6,112 nucleotides of DNA from Anaerolineae bacterium (lineage in GTDB: Bacteria; Chloroflexota; Anaerolineae; JAFGEY01): positions 1-6,112 of the forward strand of contig JAFGEY010000366.1 of assembly GCA_016931365.1 (NCBI GenBank), in the 5' to 3' direction. Positions within the stretch are counted from its first letter, which is position 1. Each line of letters opens with the position of its first letter. A program made the translations under genes and the position numbers. Below are positions 1 to 5,621 of this stretch, piece by piece. The notes beneath the pieces were generated by a model. It saw only the letters and a program-made list of their open reading frames with translations, did not search any database and was not told the DNA's origin.

Positions 1-459
1 ATGTCCCAACTGCGAGATTTCAAGAAAACGTTGTTGCGGTCTAATACGCGGGGTGTCTACAAGGCCGATGACGACGATCAATGGGTGGCCGACATTCCCG
101 AAATCCAGCGGCTGGCTACTGATATTGAAGCACGCCGGGTCGAACTGGGAAAAACGTCAGGTTTTGAAAAAATGTATGCGCGGGTGACCAGGTTGTATTT
201 TGGTGGCATGGCCCGTCACCTGGCTGAACTTGCGCATGTGCTCAAGCCGGGAGCCAGGCTGGCCTATGTAGTTGGCGATCAGGCCTCTTATTTGCAGGTG
301 ATGATCCGGACTGGTCAGATTTTGGCCCACATTGCCGAAAAGTTGGGTTATCGGGTCGAACGGATCGATTTGTTTCGCACCCGCTTTGCGACGGCAACCG
401 CCAGTGAACTGCGCGAAGAGGTGTTGGTGCTGAGTTGGCCGGGATATAACAATGTCTAA
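1..459 (+). CDS. Site-specific DNA methyltransferase, C-terminal part (truncated by window edge)
   Basis: This is the last 152 codons of what looks like an N4-cytosine/N6-adenine DNA methyltransferase that uses S-adenosylmethionine to protect host DNA. The frame is open at base 1. The ATG there is probably internal, because the catalytic (D/N/S)PPY motif and the SAM-binding loop are not in this piece and must lie upstream. Visible here are a charged linker at about residues 1-50, a helix at about 56-79 that precedes the 'VLKPGARLAYVVGD' segment (residues 80-93, the LKPGG-type strand-turn common in these enzymes), and a closing strand-helix-strand ending in 'REEVLVLSW'. The protein ends 16 bases before the next gene, which looks like a restriction endonuclease, and that supports the methylase reading. 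Base composition is more AT-rich than in the metabolic genes downstream. An RNA or other small-molecule class I methyltransferase is a less likely alternative. The recognition sequence cannot be told. Confidence 0.72.
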   Translation: MSQLRDFKKTLLRSNTRGVYKADDDDQWVADIPEIQRLATDIEARRVELGKTSGFEKMYARVTRLYFGGMARHLAELAHVLKPGARLAYVVGDQASYLQVMIRTGQILAHIAEKLGYRVERIDLFRTRFATATASELREEVLVLSWPGYNNV

Positions 460-475
460 ACGGAGATAGGGGCGT

Positions 476-1282
476 GTGCAGATGAGAAAATATGAGCGGA
501 TCATCCAATGGGTTTTTGAACAAAATTATCGTCCCGACCAGACAATTGTTTCTTTCAATCGAGAAGAACTGGCGCAAGCCTCTGAGGCGTTGGGATTCTC
601 CAGGATCAAAAACCTGGGCGATATTCCATACGCTTTTCGTTTTCGGCGCGAATTACCGGCAAGCATACAGGGCACAGCGCCAGAGGGAGCAGAGTGGATC
701 ATTGTCGGCGTCGGCATTTCAGAATACCAGTTTCGGCTTGCGGTGCCCGGCAAGATTCAACCAACGCCACACGTCCAGCCCATCCAGGTGCCAGATGCCA
801 CACCAGAGATTGTGCGCCATTATGCGCCCGGCACTGACGAACAGGCGCTTTTGACTCGCGCCCGCTACAACAGGCTGGTTGATTTGTTCACCGGAATCAC
901 CTGCTATTCGATCCAGAATCATTTACGCACAACGGTCAAGCATATCGGTCAGGTCGAGGTCGACGAAATCTATGTTGGCATCAATAAACGCGGTACCCAT
1001 TTTGTGCTGCCGTGTCAGGCCAAGTCGCCGGGCGACAGATTTGGAATCGTTCAGGTAATGCAGGATGTTGCCTTGTGCCAGGAACGCTATCCTCACGCGT
1101 TGTGCAAGCCGATTGCCTTGCAGTTTATGGATGAGAATAGTGTGGCGATGCTTGAATTGGGTGTGCGCGAACAAGACCAAATTCTCAAACTGAACATTGT
1201 CGATGAAAGACATTATGAACTTGTTCCACGATCACAAATTTCGGATGAAAAACTGCGTATTTTGATGACAAGCGAAAACTAG
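476..1282 (+). CDS. Probable type II restriction endonuclease (PD-(D/E)XK-like)
   Basis: The likely role is the DNA-cleaving partner of the upstream methyltransferase; this is inferred from position and a fold-like motif, not from a named family. The protein has 268 residues, no signal peptide and no membrane segment. The central strand 'VEVDEIYVGI' carries Asp163 and is followed after 18 residues by 'LPCQAK' (Gln181-Ala-Lys183), a spacing typical of the PD-(D/E)XK nuclease core but with Gln in place of the usual Glu/Asp. Helical segments after it ('GIVQVMQDVALCQ') and later strands around residues 210-250 fit the same alpha/beta fold. The N-terminal 100 residues could be the DNA-recognition part. 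The start is uncertain: GTG at 476 lies 10 bases after GGAG (462-465), while ATG at 482 lies 9 bases after AGGGG (468-472); the difference is two residues. The gene is strongly AT-rich compared with downstream genes, as expected of a recently acquired restriction module. Confidence 0.6.
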   Translation: MQMRKYERIIQWVFEQNYRPDQTIVSFNREELAQASEALGFSRIKNLGDIPYAFRFRRELPASIQGTAPEGAEWIIVGVGISEYQFRLAVPGKIQPTPHVQPIQVPDATPEIVRHYAPGTDEQALLTRARYNRLVDLFTGITCYSIQNHLRTTVKHIGQVEVDEIYVGINKRGTHFVLPCQAKSPGDRFGIVQVMQDVALCQERYPHALCKPIALQFMDENSVAMLELGVREQDQILKLNIVDERHYELVPRSQISDEKLRILMTSEN

Positions 1283-1291
1283 GGAGAATCT

Positions 1292-2497
1292 ATGGCACTG
1301 TTGGAAATAGATCGTAATCTGTGCATCGGCTGCGAGGCTTGCATTGAAGCCTGCGCATTCGGCGCGCTGGCGCTGGACGATGAAGGCATTGTTGTGGTCA
1401 ACGACGCCTGTACCGCCTGCGGCGCGTGCGTGGGCGAGTGCCCGACCGAGGCGCTGAGCCTGCCCGCCGCCCAGGCCGCGCCCGCCGAGACGCCCGACCT
1501 CGCCGACTATTGGGGGGTTTGGTTTTGGGTGGAGCAGTTCAAGGGTCAGGCCGGCTCGATCTCCTGGGAGATGGCCGGCAAGGGCCGCGAGCTGGCCGAT
1601 CAACTGGGCGTGCCCCTGATCGCCTGTGTGCTCGGACATAACGTCGAACATCTGGCACAGGAAGCGATTATTTACGGTGCGGATCGTGTTTTTTTGATCG
1701 ATGACCCGACGCTGGCCTTTTACCGCACCGAACCTTATGCGGCGGTGATGGTCGACCTGATCCGTCGTTTCAAGCCGGAAATCGTCCTGATGGGAGCCAG
1801 CTCGCGCGGGCGTGATTTGGCCGGTTCGGTCGCCACGCGCGTCGTCACCGGCCTGACCGCCGACTGCACCGCGCTGGACATCGACCCCGAAACCCGTCTG
1901 CTGCGGCAGACCCGCCCGGCCTTTGGCGGCAACATCATGGCGACGATCCTTTGTCCCAACCACCGCCCGCAGATGGCGACGGTGCGCCATCGCGTCTTTG
2001 AAGTGCCCGCGCCCGATCCATCGCGCCGGGGGCAGATCGTCTGTGAAAAGGCGCTGCTGGACGAAGACGCAATCATCAGCAAGGTGGTCGATTTTCTGGT
2101 CGAGGCGTCGGACGTCAACCTGGCTGACGCCAGGATCATCGTCTCCGGTGGGCGCGGGGTCAAAGGGCCGGAAGGGTTCAAGGTGATCGAGGAGTTGGCC
2201 CAGGCGCTCGGCGGCGCGGTCGGCGCGTCGCGCGCCGCCGTCGACGCGGGGTGGATCCCCTACATGCACCAGGTCGGCCAGACCGGGCGCACCGTGCGCC
2301 CGGATTTGTACATCGCCTGCGGCATTTCCGGCGCGATCCAGCACCTGGCCGGCATGCGCACCAGCAAAGTGATCGTGGCGATCAACAAGGACCCCGAAGC
2401 GCCCATTTTCGACGTGGCCCATTACGGCATCGTCGGCGACCTGTTTGAAGTGGCACCGGCGTTGGCCAAATCATTCAAGGCCAAATTAGGCAAATAG
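1292..2497 (+). CDS. etfA: Electron transfer flavoprotein alpha subunit with N-terminal 2[4Fe-4S] ferredoxin domain
   Basis: This is a cytoplasmic FAD-binding electron carrier subunit that pairs with EtfB and passes electrons between acyl-CoA or hydroxy-acid dehydrogenases and other carriers. Residues 1-57 form a bacterial ferredoxin domain with two CxxCxxCxxxC sets (Cys11/14/17/21 and Cys40/43/46/50). An Ala/Pro-rich linker follows (about 55-68), then the ETF N-terminal domain (about 70-250) and the C-terminal FAD domain (about 260-395). Residues 339-365 match the EtfA signature, beginning '[16 protein letters not shown]' and ending in 'VAIN'. At 401 residues it is longer than a plain EtfA (about 320) by the size of the ferredoxin domain. 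The ATG follows GGGAGA by five bases. Ferredoxin-fused EtfA proteins are known in anaerobes, for example CarE of the Acetobacterium caffeyl-CoA reductase, an electron-bifurcating complex, and LctC of its lactate dehydrogenase. Bifurcation here is inference. No etfB is in the window; the gene sits directly after the restriction pair. Confidence 0.95.
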   Translation: MALLEIDRNLCIGCEACIEACAFGALALDDEGIVVVNDACTACGACVGECPTEALSLPAAQAAPAETPDLADYWGVWFWVEQFKGQAGSISWEMAGKGRELADQLGVPLIACVLGHNVEHLAQEAIIYGADRVFLIDDPTLAFYRTEPYAAVMVDLIRRFKPEIVLMGASSRGRDLAGSVATRVVTGLTADCTALDIDPETRLLRQTRPAFGGNIMATILCPNHRPQMATVRHRVFEVPAPDPSRRGQIVCEKALLDEDAIISKVVDFLVEASDVNLADARIIVSGGRGVKGPEGFKVIEELAQALGGAVGASRAAVDAGWIPYMHQVGQTGRTVRPDLYIACGISGAIQHLAGMRTSKVIVAINKDPEAPIFDVAHYGIVGDLFEVAPALAKSFKAKLGK

Positions 2498-2556
2498 CGA
2501 TCAGCGAATAGCGGCCAGCATATTTTGGGTTCGCTGACCACTGACGGCTGACCGCT
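2498..2556. repeat. Heptad tandem/inverted repeat in the etfA-transporter gap
   Basis: Three 7-base units run head to tail at 2534-2554 (CTGACCA, CTGACGG, CTGACCG). The left half, read on the minus strand, shows related units (GCTGGCC, GCTATTC, GCTGATC). The halves therefore pair: TCAGCGAA (2501-2508) with TTCGCTGA (2530-2537) exactly, and AGCGGCCAGC (2510-2519) with GCTGACCGCT (2547-2556) with one mismatch. The two pairings interleave, so they would form a pseudoknot or alternate. Five T's end at 2560, so the second stem could act as a weak terminator for etfA. It may simply be a genome-wide repeat family. Confidence 0.5.
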
Positions 2557-2561
2557 TTTTC

Positions 2562-2566
2562 GAGGT
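2562..2566 (+). promoter_or_regulatory. Ribosome binding site that fixes the transporter start
   Basis: GAGGT at 2562-2566 lies four bases before ATG 2571. An in-frame GTG at 2565 overlaps this site and so cannot be the start, which settles the choice in favour of 2571. Confidence 0.7.
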
Positions 2567-2570
2567 GTTT

Positions 2571-3212
2571 ATGCAAGAAAAACAAACTTCCTGGCCGATC
2601 TCCGGCCTGCTGGTCGTCTCGGCCTACATCGCCGCGCAGATGATGGCCGACGTGGCCAGCCTGAAAATTGCCCTGGTCGGCCCGGCGGGAGCCGCACTTC
2701 CCATTGACGGCGGCACGTTTATCTATCCCTTTACCTTTACCCTGCGCGACCTGGTGCACAAGCTGCTCGGCAAGGCGGCGGCGCGCACGTTGATCATCAC
2801 CGCGGCGGCGATCAACCTGATCATGGCCGCGCTCTTTGCCTTTGTCGCCTGGCTGCCCGCCGATCCGTCGTGGGGCTTGCAGGCCGAGTTCGCCGCCATC
2901 CTCGGCCCGGTGTGGCGCATCGTCCTGGCCAGCATCGTCGCCGAGGTGGTCAGCGAGCTGCTCGACACCGAGATGTACGAGTTGTGGGTCACGCGGGTAA
3001 CGTCGAAACTGCGTTTCGCCCGCTACCAATGGACGCGCGTGCTGGTCAGCAATGCGGTCAGCGTGCCGGTAGACAGCGTTATCTTTTGTTGGATTGCTTT
3101 CTGGGGATTGCCGGCCGGCGTCGTGTGGGGCATCGTGCTGTCCAACATTCTGGTCAAAGGCGTGGTGACGCTGCTCAGCCTGCCGGGGATTTACCTGGTG
3201 CGGGAAACGTAG
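2571..3212 (+). CDS. yhhQ: Queuosine precursor transporter, YhhQ/QPTR (DUF165) family
   Basis: This is an inner-membrane protein of 213 residues that in its family imports queuosine precursors (preQ0/preQ1) for modification of the tRNA wobble base. Family-typical blocks are visible: 'DGGTFIYPFTFTLRDLVHK' at residues 46-64 with the conserved FTFTLRDLVHK core, 'SELLDTEMYELW' at 128-139 and 'RVLVSNAVSVPVDSVIF' at 156-172. About six hydrophobic segments are present, roughly residues 9-30, 35-55, 70-95, 108-130, 160-180 and 185-205, and there is no cleavable signal peptide. Length is normal for the family. Some relatives were earlier called vitamin-uptake (VUT) transporters, and exact substrate is not shown by sequence. 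No other queuosine gene is in the window. A terminator hairpin follows immediately, so it is probably transcribed alone or as the end of an etfA transcript. Confidence 0.9.
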   Translation: MQEKQTSWPISGLLVVSAYIAAQMMADVASLKIALVGPAGAALPIDGGTFIYPFTFTLRDLVHKLLGKAAARTLIITAAAINLIMAALFAFVAWLPADPSWGLQAEFAAILGPVWRIVLASIVAEVVSELLDTEMYELWVTRVTSKLRFARYQWTRVLVSNAVSVPVDSVIFCWIAFWGLPAGVVWGIVLSNILVKGVVTLLSLPGIYLVRET

Positions 3213-3236
3213 GGGCGGGTTTCCAACCCGCCCTTT
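3211..3236 (+). terminator. Intrinsic terminator-like hairpin after the transporter gene
   Basis: GGGCGGGTT (3213-3221) pairs perfectly with AACCCGCCC (3225-3233) across a TCC loop. A and G at 3211-3212 can extend the stem onto the following T's. The downstream tract is only TTTCTCGTT, so termination may be leaky. The stem begins within the transporter's stop codon. Confidence 0.6.
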
Positions 3237-3300
3237 CTCGTTCCGACGGAGACCATCAGAACGAATGAGCGTTCCTGCGCGGAGGCGTGAGAACGAGAAA
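3234..3300. repeat. REP-like palindromic intergenic repeat
   Basis: A perfect 10-base inverted repeat, TTTCTCGTTC (3234-3243) and GAACGAGAAA (3291-3300), encloses two smaller palindromes: GAACG/CGTTC (3259-3263 and 3270-3274), and a hairpin GTTCCTGCGC-GGAG-GCGTGAGAAC (3271-3294) with G-T wobbles and one mismatch. Such nested GAACG/CGTTC units look like a dispersed palindromic repeat rather than a gene. Whether it is repeated elsewhere cannot be seen here. Open frames crossing it appear to be by chance. Confidence 0.55.
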
Positions 3301-3315
3301 AAACTGGAAAAATCG

Positions 3316-3322
3316 AAAGGAG
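3316..3322 (+). promoter_or_regulatory. Ribosome binding site that decides a GTG start
   Basis: AAAGGAG at 3316-3322 lies six bases before GTG 3329. It favours that GTG over an in-frame ATG at 3287, which falls inside the palindromic repeat, has no comparable site and would add 14 basic residues. Confidence 0.75.
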
Positions 3323-3328
3323 TGTTCC

Positions 3329-3781
3329 GTGGACCAAATGCCAATGATGGGTTGGGTGCTGTGTGGAGGGGCCGTCTTGATCCTGGGCGTGATCGCCCTG
3401 GCGGTCATTGCCGGCATTGTCTTTTGGGTAATGCGGCGCAGACAACAGCCGACACAGCCTGCTGCGCGTCCGGCGCCGCCGCGGCCGGCTCCCCGCCCCA
3501 CCGCGCCGCCCAGCAAGCCCGATTTTCCATTGGGCGACAGCATCGTCACCGACGCCGACATCAAGAGCCTGGACGATTTGCAGCGCTATTACCCGCTGCC
3601 GCATGGGTTCGAGTACCAGATCACGGCCGAGGGCGTGCCGCAGGTCATCCGCAGTGATGGTTATGTCTACGACCGGTTCGTGATCGAAGCCGACATGATG
3701 ACCTTTGACGAGCCGTACCCGATGGCCAATGGTCGCACCGGCTACAAAACGACCGAGGTGATCAAGATCACGGCACGTTAA
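3329..3781 (+). CDS. Single-pass membrane protein of unknown function with proline-rich linker
   Basis: I do not recognise this 150-residue protein. It starts with a hydrophobic helix at about residues 9-35 followed by Arg36-Arg37-Arg38. By the positive-inside rule the basic stretch and everything after it should be cytoplasmic, with a short N-terminus outside. Residues 39-64 are a Pro/Ala/Arg-rich linker with repeated PAPP/PRPA-like units. Residues 65-150 form a compact, mostly soluble domain with no Cys, rich in Tyr, Asp and Ile ('LQRYYPLPHGFEY', 'YVYDRFVIEADMMTFDEPY'), looking like an alpha/beta or beta-rich fold. It has its own ribosome site, lies after a terminator and repeat, and stops 46 bases before the sulfatase-like gene, so the two may be co-transcribed. 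No enzymatic motif is visible; a membrane-tethered adaptor is possible but speculative. Confidence 0.75.
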   Translation: MDQMPMMGWVLCGGAVLILGVIALAVIAGIVFWVMRRRQQPTQPAARPAPPRPAPRPTAPPSKPDFPLGDSIVTDADIKSLDDLQRYYPLPHGFEYQITAEGVPQVIRSDGYVYDRFVIEADMMTFDEPYPMANGRTGYKTTEVIKITAR

Positions 3782-3827
3782 GTGACCGATCCCTGGTTTT
3801 CAACCTGCCGACTTTGGAGGATGAGGC

Positions 3828-5267
3828 ATGAAAAATATCGTTCTTTTGATCACCGATACCTATCGTTTCGACAACTTGTTCGACCGCGCCGCGCAACCCG
3901 TCCGCACGCCGGCGCTGGATCGATTCGCCGGCGAGCGCGCCACCGAGATCACCCGCTTTTACACCGGCAGCTTTCCCACTATCCCCCATCGCACCGACGT
4001 GGCGACCGGCGTGCTCGGCTGGCCGCATTACGGCTGGCAGCCGATCGACGTCAGCGGGCCAAACCACATCGGCACACTGCTGCGGGCGCAGGGCTATGCC
4101 ACGCAGTTGATCTGCGACTGCCCGCATTTGTTCAACAGCCGTTTCCAATTCGGCTTTGACGCCGCCTATCAAAATCGAGGCCAGGAGGGCGACCGGTTCC
4201 TGCTGCACCTCAACGACCCGATCGCCAACGTGCTGTCGAACGACAAGACGCGCCTGCACCCTTCTTTTCGCGGCCATCATCTCGCCGACCTGCATCGCTG
4301 GCTGAATCGCTATCCACAATACGAGGACGACACCTTTCCCGCCAAGACCGGGCGTACGGCGATCCGTTGGTTGGAAGAGAACTGCAATTTTTCGCCCTTT
4401 TTCCTATGGGTCGACTTGTTTGATCCGCACGAGCCGTGGGACGCGCCCGAGTACCTGGTTCGCCGCTACGACCCCAATTACGACGGCCCGCCGATGTTCC
4501 ATCCCAATTACGGCCCGTCGTCGGCCTACAGCGAGGCCGAACTGCATAATCTGTGGGCACATTACGCCGCCGAAGCCGAGTTGATCGACCGCTGGCTGGG
4601 ACGCGTCCTGCAGAAAATGGACGACCTGCAACTGTGGGACGACACCATCCTCGTCATCACCAGCGATCACGGCATGTCGATCGGCGAGCACGCGCGCACC
4701 GGCAAGTCCAACATCAACGACCACGACGCGCGCTACTGGCCGATCTATCCCGAGATCGGGCATGTGCCTTTTCTCATCGCCGGCAGCGATGTGCCGCACG
4801 GGCAAACGCTCGACATTTTTGCCCAGCCGGTGGACATCTTGCCCACACTGTGCGAATTGGCTGGAGTCAACGTTGGGGCCGAGAAACCCGTCGAAGGGCG
4901 ATCGTTTGCCTCCATCATCCGCGAGGGCGAGGGTGCACACCGCGATTGCGCGGTTAGCGGCTGCTACGTCCACACGCGGGACGGCGTGCCGCCCCGCAAG
5001 GCGACGACACCTTTTGTCACCACCGAAAAATGGGGCTATGCCCCGGTGGGTGCCCTTGGCCGCCCGGAATTGTACGACCTGGCCGTCGACCCGATGGCCG
5101 AGAACGACCTCGCCGCCGATCACCCGCAAGAGGTCAAAGCAATGCACGATCTGTTGATCCAGCACCTGATCGCGCACCATGCGCCCGACGCGTTTGTCGA
5201 GCTGTGGCAGGATGCGGCCGATCAACAGCCCGGCGAAGGCAAATGGGCGATCGATTACGCAGATTAG
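3828..5267 (+). CDS. Sulfatase-like hydrolase, alkaline phosphatase superfamily, Thr-nucleophile type
   Basis: This is a probable metal-dependent hydrolase of sulfate, phosphate or phosphonate esters; the substrate is unknown. The 479 residues show the superfamily plan: the first strand 'IVLLITDTYR' with metal-ligand Asp10, then 'TPALDRF'; the nucleophile region 'GSFPTIPHRTDVATG' (residues 47-61); 'FDPHEPWDAP' (198-207); and 'ITSDHGMSIGEHARTGK' with Asp280, His281 and Lys293. In true sulfatases the motif reads CxPSR or SxPSR and the Cys/Ser becomes formylglycine. Here the aligned five residues are Thr51-Ile-Pro-His-Arg55, so there is no residue to modify and Thr51 is the likely nucleophile, as in several phosphoesterases and phosphotransferases of the superfamily. 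No signal peptide is seen, so it is probably cytoplasmic, which also argues against a secreted polysaccharide sulfatase. ATG 3828 follows GGAGG (3816-3820) by seven bases. No terminator is visible between its stop and the next promoter. Confidence 0.88.
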   Translation: MKNIVLLITDTYRFDNLFDRAAQPVRTPALDRFAGERATEITRFYTGSFPTIPHRTDVATGVLGWPHYGWQPIDVSGPNHIGTLLRAQGYATQLICDCPHLFNSRFQFGFDAAYQNRGQEGDRFLLHLNDPIANVLSNDKTRLHPSFRGHHLADLHRWLNRYPQYEDDTFPAKTGRTAIRWLEENCNFSPFFLWVDLFDPHEPWDAPEYLVRRYDPNYDGPPMFHPNYGPSSAYSEAELHNLWAHYAAEAELIDRWLGRVLQKMDDLQLWDDTILVITSDHGMSIGEHARTGKSNINDHDARYWPIYPEIGHVPFLIAGSDVPHGQTLDIFAQPVDILPTLCELAGVNVGAEKPVEGRSFASIIREGEGAHRDCAVSGCYVHTRDGVPPRKATTPFVTTEKWGYAPVGALGRPELYDLAVDPMAENDLAADHPQEVKAMHDLLIQHLIAHHAPDAFVELWQDAADQQPGEGKWAIDYAD

Positions 5268-5278
5268 TCAAATTTTCC

Positions 5279-5307
5279 TTGACACCCTCCACTTAATGTG
5301 TTATATT
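5279..5307 (+). promoter_or_regulatory. Sigma-70-type promoter of the aspS leader
   Basis: TTGACA (5279-5284), a 17-base spacer and TATATT (5302-5307) are close to the housekeeping consensus with ideal spacing. The local AT-rich stretch stands out against GC-rich neighbours. Transcription should start at about 5313-5316, just ahead of the T-box leader. Confidence 0.85.
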
Positions 5308-5313
5308 AGCCGC

Positions 5314-5589
5314 AAATTGCATACCGATCGGCAATGACGGAGCAAGTAGGAAATGCGGTCGAGGTTCAGAGAGCTGCGGTTCGGTGCGACGCAGCCCCGC
5401 GCGTTTTTGAAGGACACTCCAGAGCCGCCAGGCTGAATCCGGCGCGATGCGCCGGCCGTAAGCCGGGCCGGGCGCTCCCGTTACAGAGCCGGGGTTGGTT
5501 GACCCCAAAAGGTCGTTGTTGAAAAGCAGCGATAAAGCAAGGTGGCACCACGAAAGCCTCTCTCGTCCTTGCGACGAGAGAGGCTTTTT
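5314..5589 (+). ncRNA. T-box riboswitch leader, predicted specificity tRNA-Asp
   Basis: This untranslated leader senses uncharged tRNA and prevents termination before aspS. The 14-base T-box AAGGTGGCACCACG is at 5539-5552. Stem I can be traced: base GGAG (5339-5342) with CTCC (5417-5420); an internal loop with AGTA (5345-5348) facing GAA (5409-5411); a middle stem 5351-5357 with 5400-5406 (one G-T wobble); an AGAGA bulge near 5368-5372; and a distal stem GCTGCG (5373-5378) with CGCAGC (5390-5395). The likely specifier is GAC (Asp) at 5413-5415, followed by A. A later hairpin CCGGCGC-GAT-GCGCCGG (5439-5455), the CCGTTA element (5478-5483) and a GGGGT/ACCCC stem (5491-5506) fit the stem II/III region. 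TGGC (5543-5546) would pair with a GCCA acceptor end, meaning a G discriminator base, as in tRNA-Asp. The 5' limit is set by the predicted transcription start. The specifier position is less certain than the T-box itself. Confidence 0.93.
5553..5589 (+). terminator. Regulated intrinsic terminator of the T-box leader
   Basis: A perfect 14-bp stem, 5554-5567 (AAGCCTCTCTCGTC) with 5573-5586, encloses the five-base loop CTTGC and is followed by T's through 5589; an outer A-T pair can be added. The terminator begins directly after the T-box. CCTTGC at 5567-5572 is complementary to GCAAGG at 5537-5542 in the T-box, the usual link between terminator and antiterminator folds. It would also stop read-through from the sulfatase-like gene. 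Confidence 0.93.
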
Positions 5590-5621
5590 CGATCCATAAA
5601 CCATTTTCAGAGGAGGGTGCC

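Noticed and set aside
1232..2422. Long open frame of 396 codons on the minus strand
   Set aside because: It lies wholly opposite etfA, has the Asp/Arg/Gly/His-rich composition of an antisense shadow of a GC-rich gene, and shows no domain or ribosome site.
2498..2570. preQ1 riboswitch ahead of the queuosine-precursor transporter
   Set aside because: I looked for the compact preQ1-I hairpin with its A-rich tail and for the preQ1-II/III layouts; the heptad repeat matches none of them.
2498..3300. CRISPR-like repeats
   Set aside because: The repeats are short heptads and palindromes without regular spacers or cas genes.
3287..3328. Upstream ATG start for the small membrane protein
   Set aside because: It begins inside the palindromic repeat and lacks a Shine-Dalgarno site; GTG 3329 has AAAGGAG at good spacing.
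2475..3344. Open frame of 289 codons on the minus strand across the transporter
   Set aside because: It covers the transporter, the terminator and both repeats; it is a GC-driven shadow with no motif.
3966..4010. Classical formylglycine sulfatase motif
   Set aside because: No Cys or Ser stands at the first position of the aligned motif; the residues are Thr-Ile-Pro-His-Arg.
4404..5225. Open frame of 273 codons on the minus strand
   Set aside because: It is antisense to the sulfatase-like gene, whose motifs are intact; the minus-strand product shows no recognisable pattern.
5293..5604. Open frames on either strand inside the aspS leader
   Set aside because: The region is explained by promoter, T-box RNA and terminator; these frames have no ribosome site and cut across conserved RNA elements.
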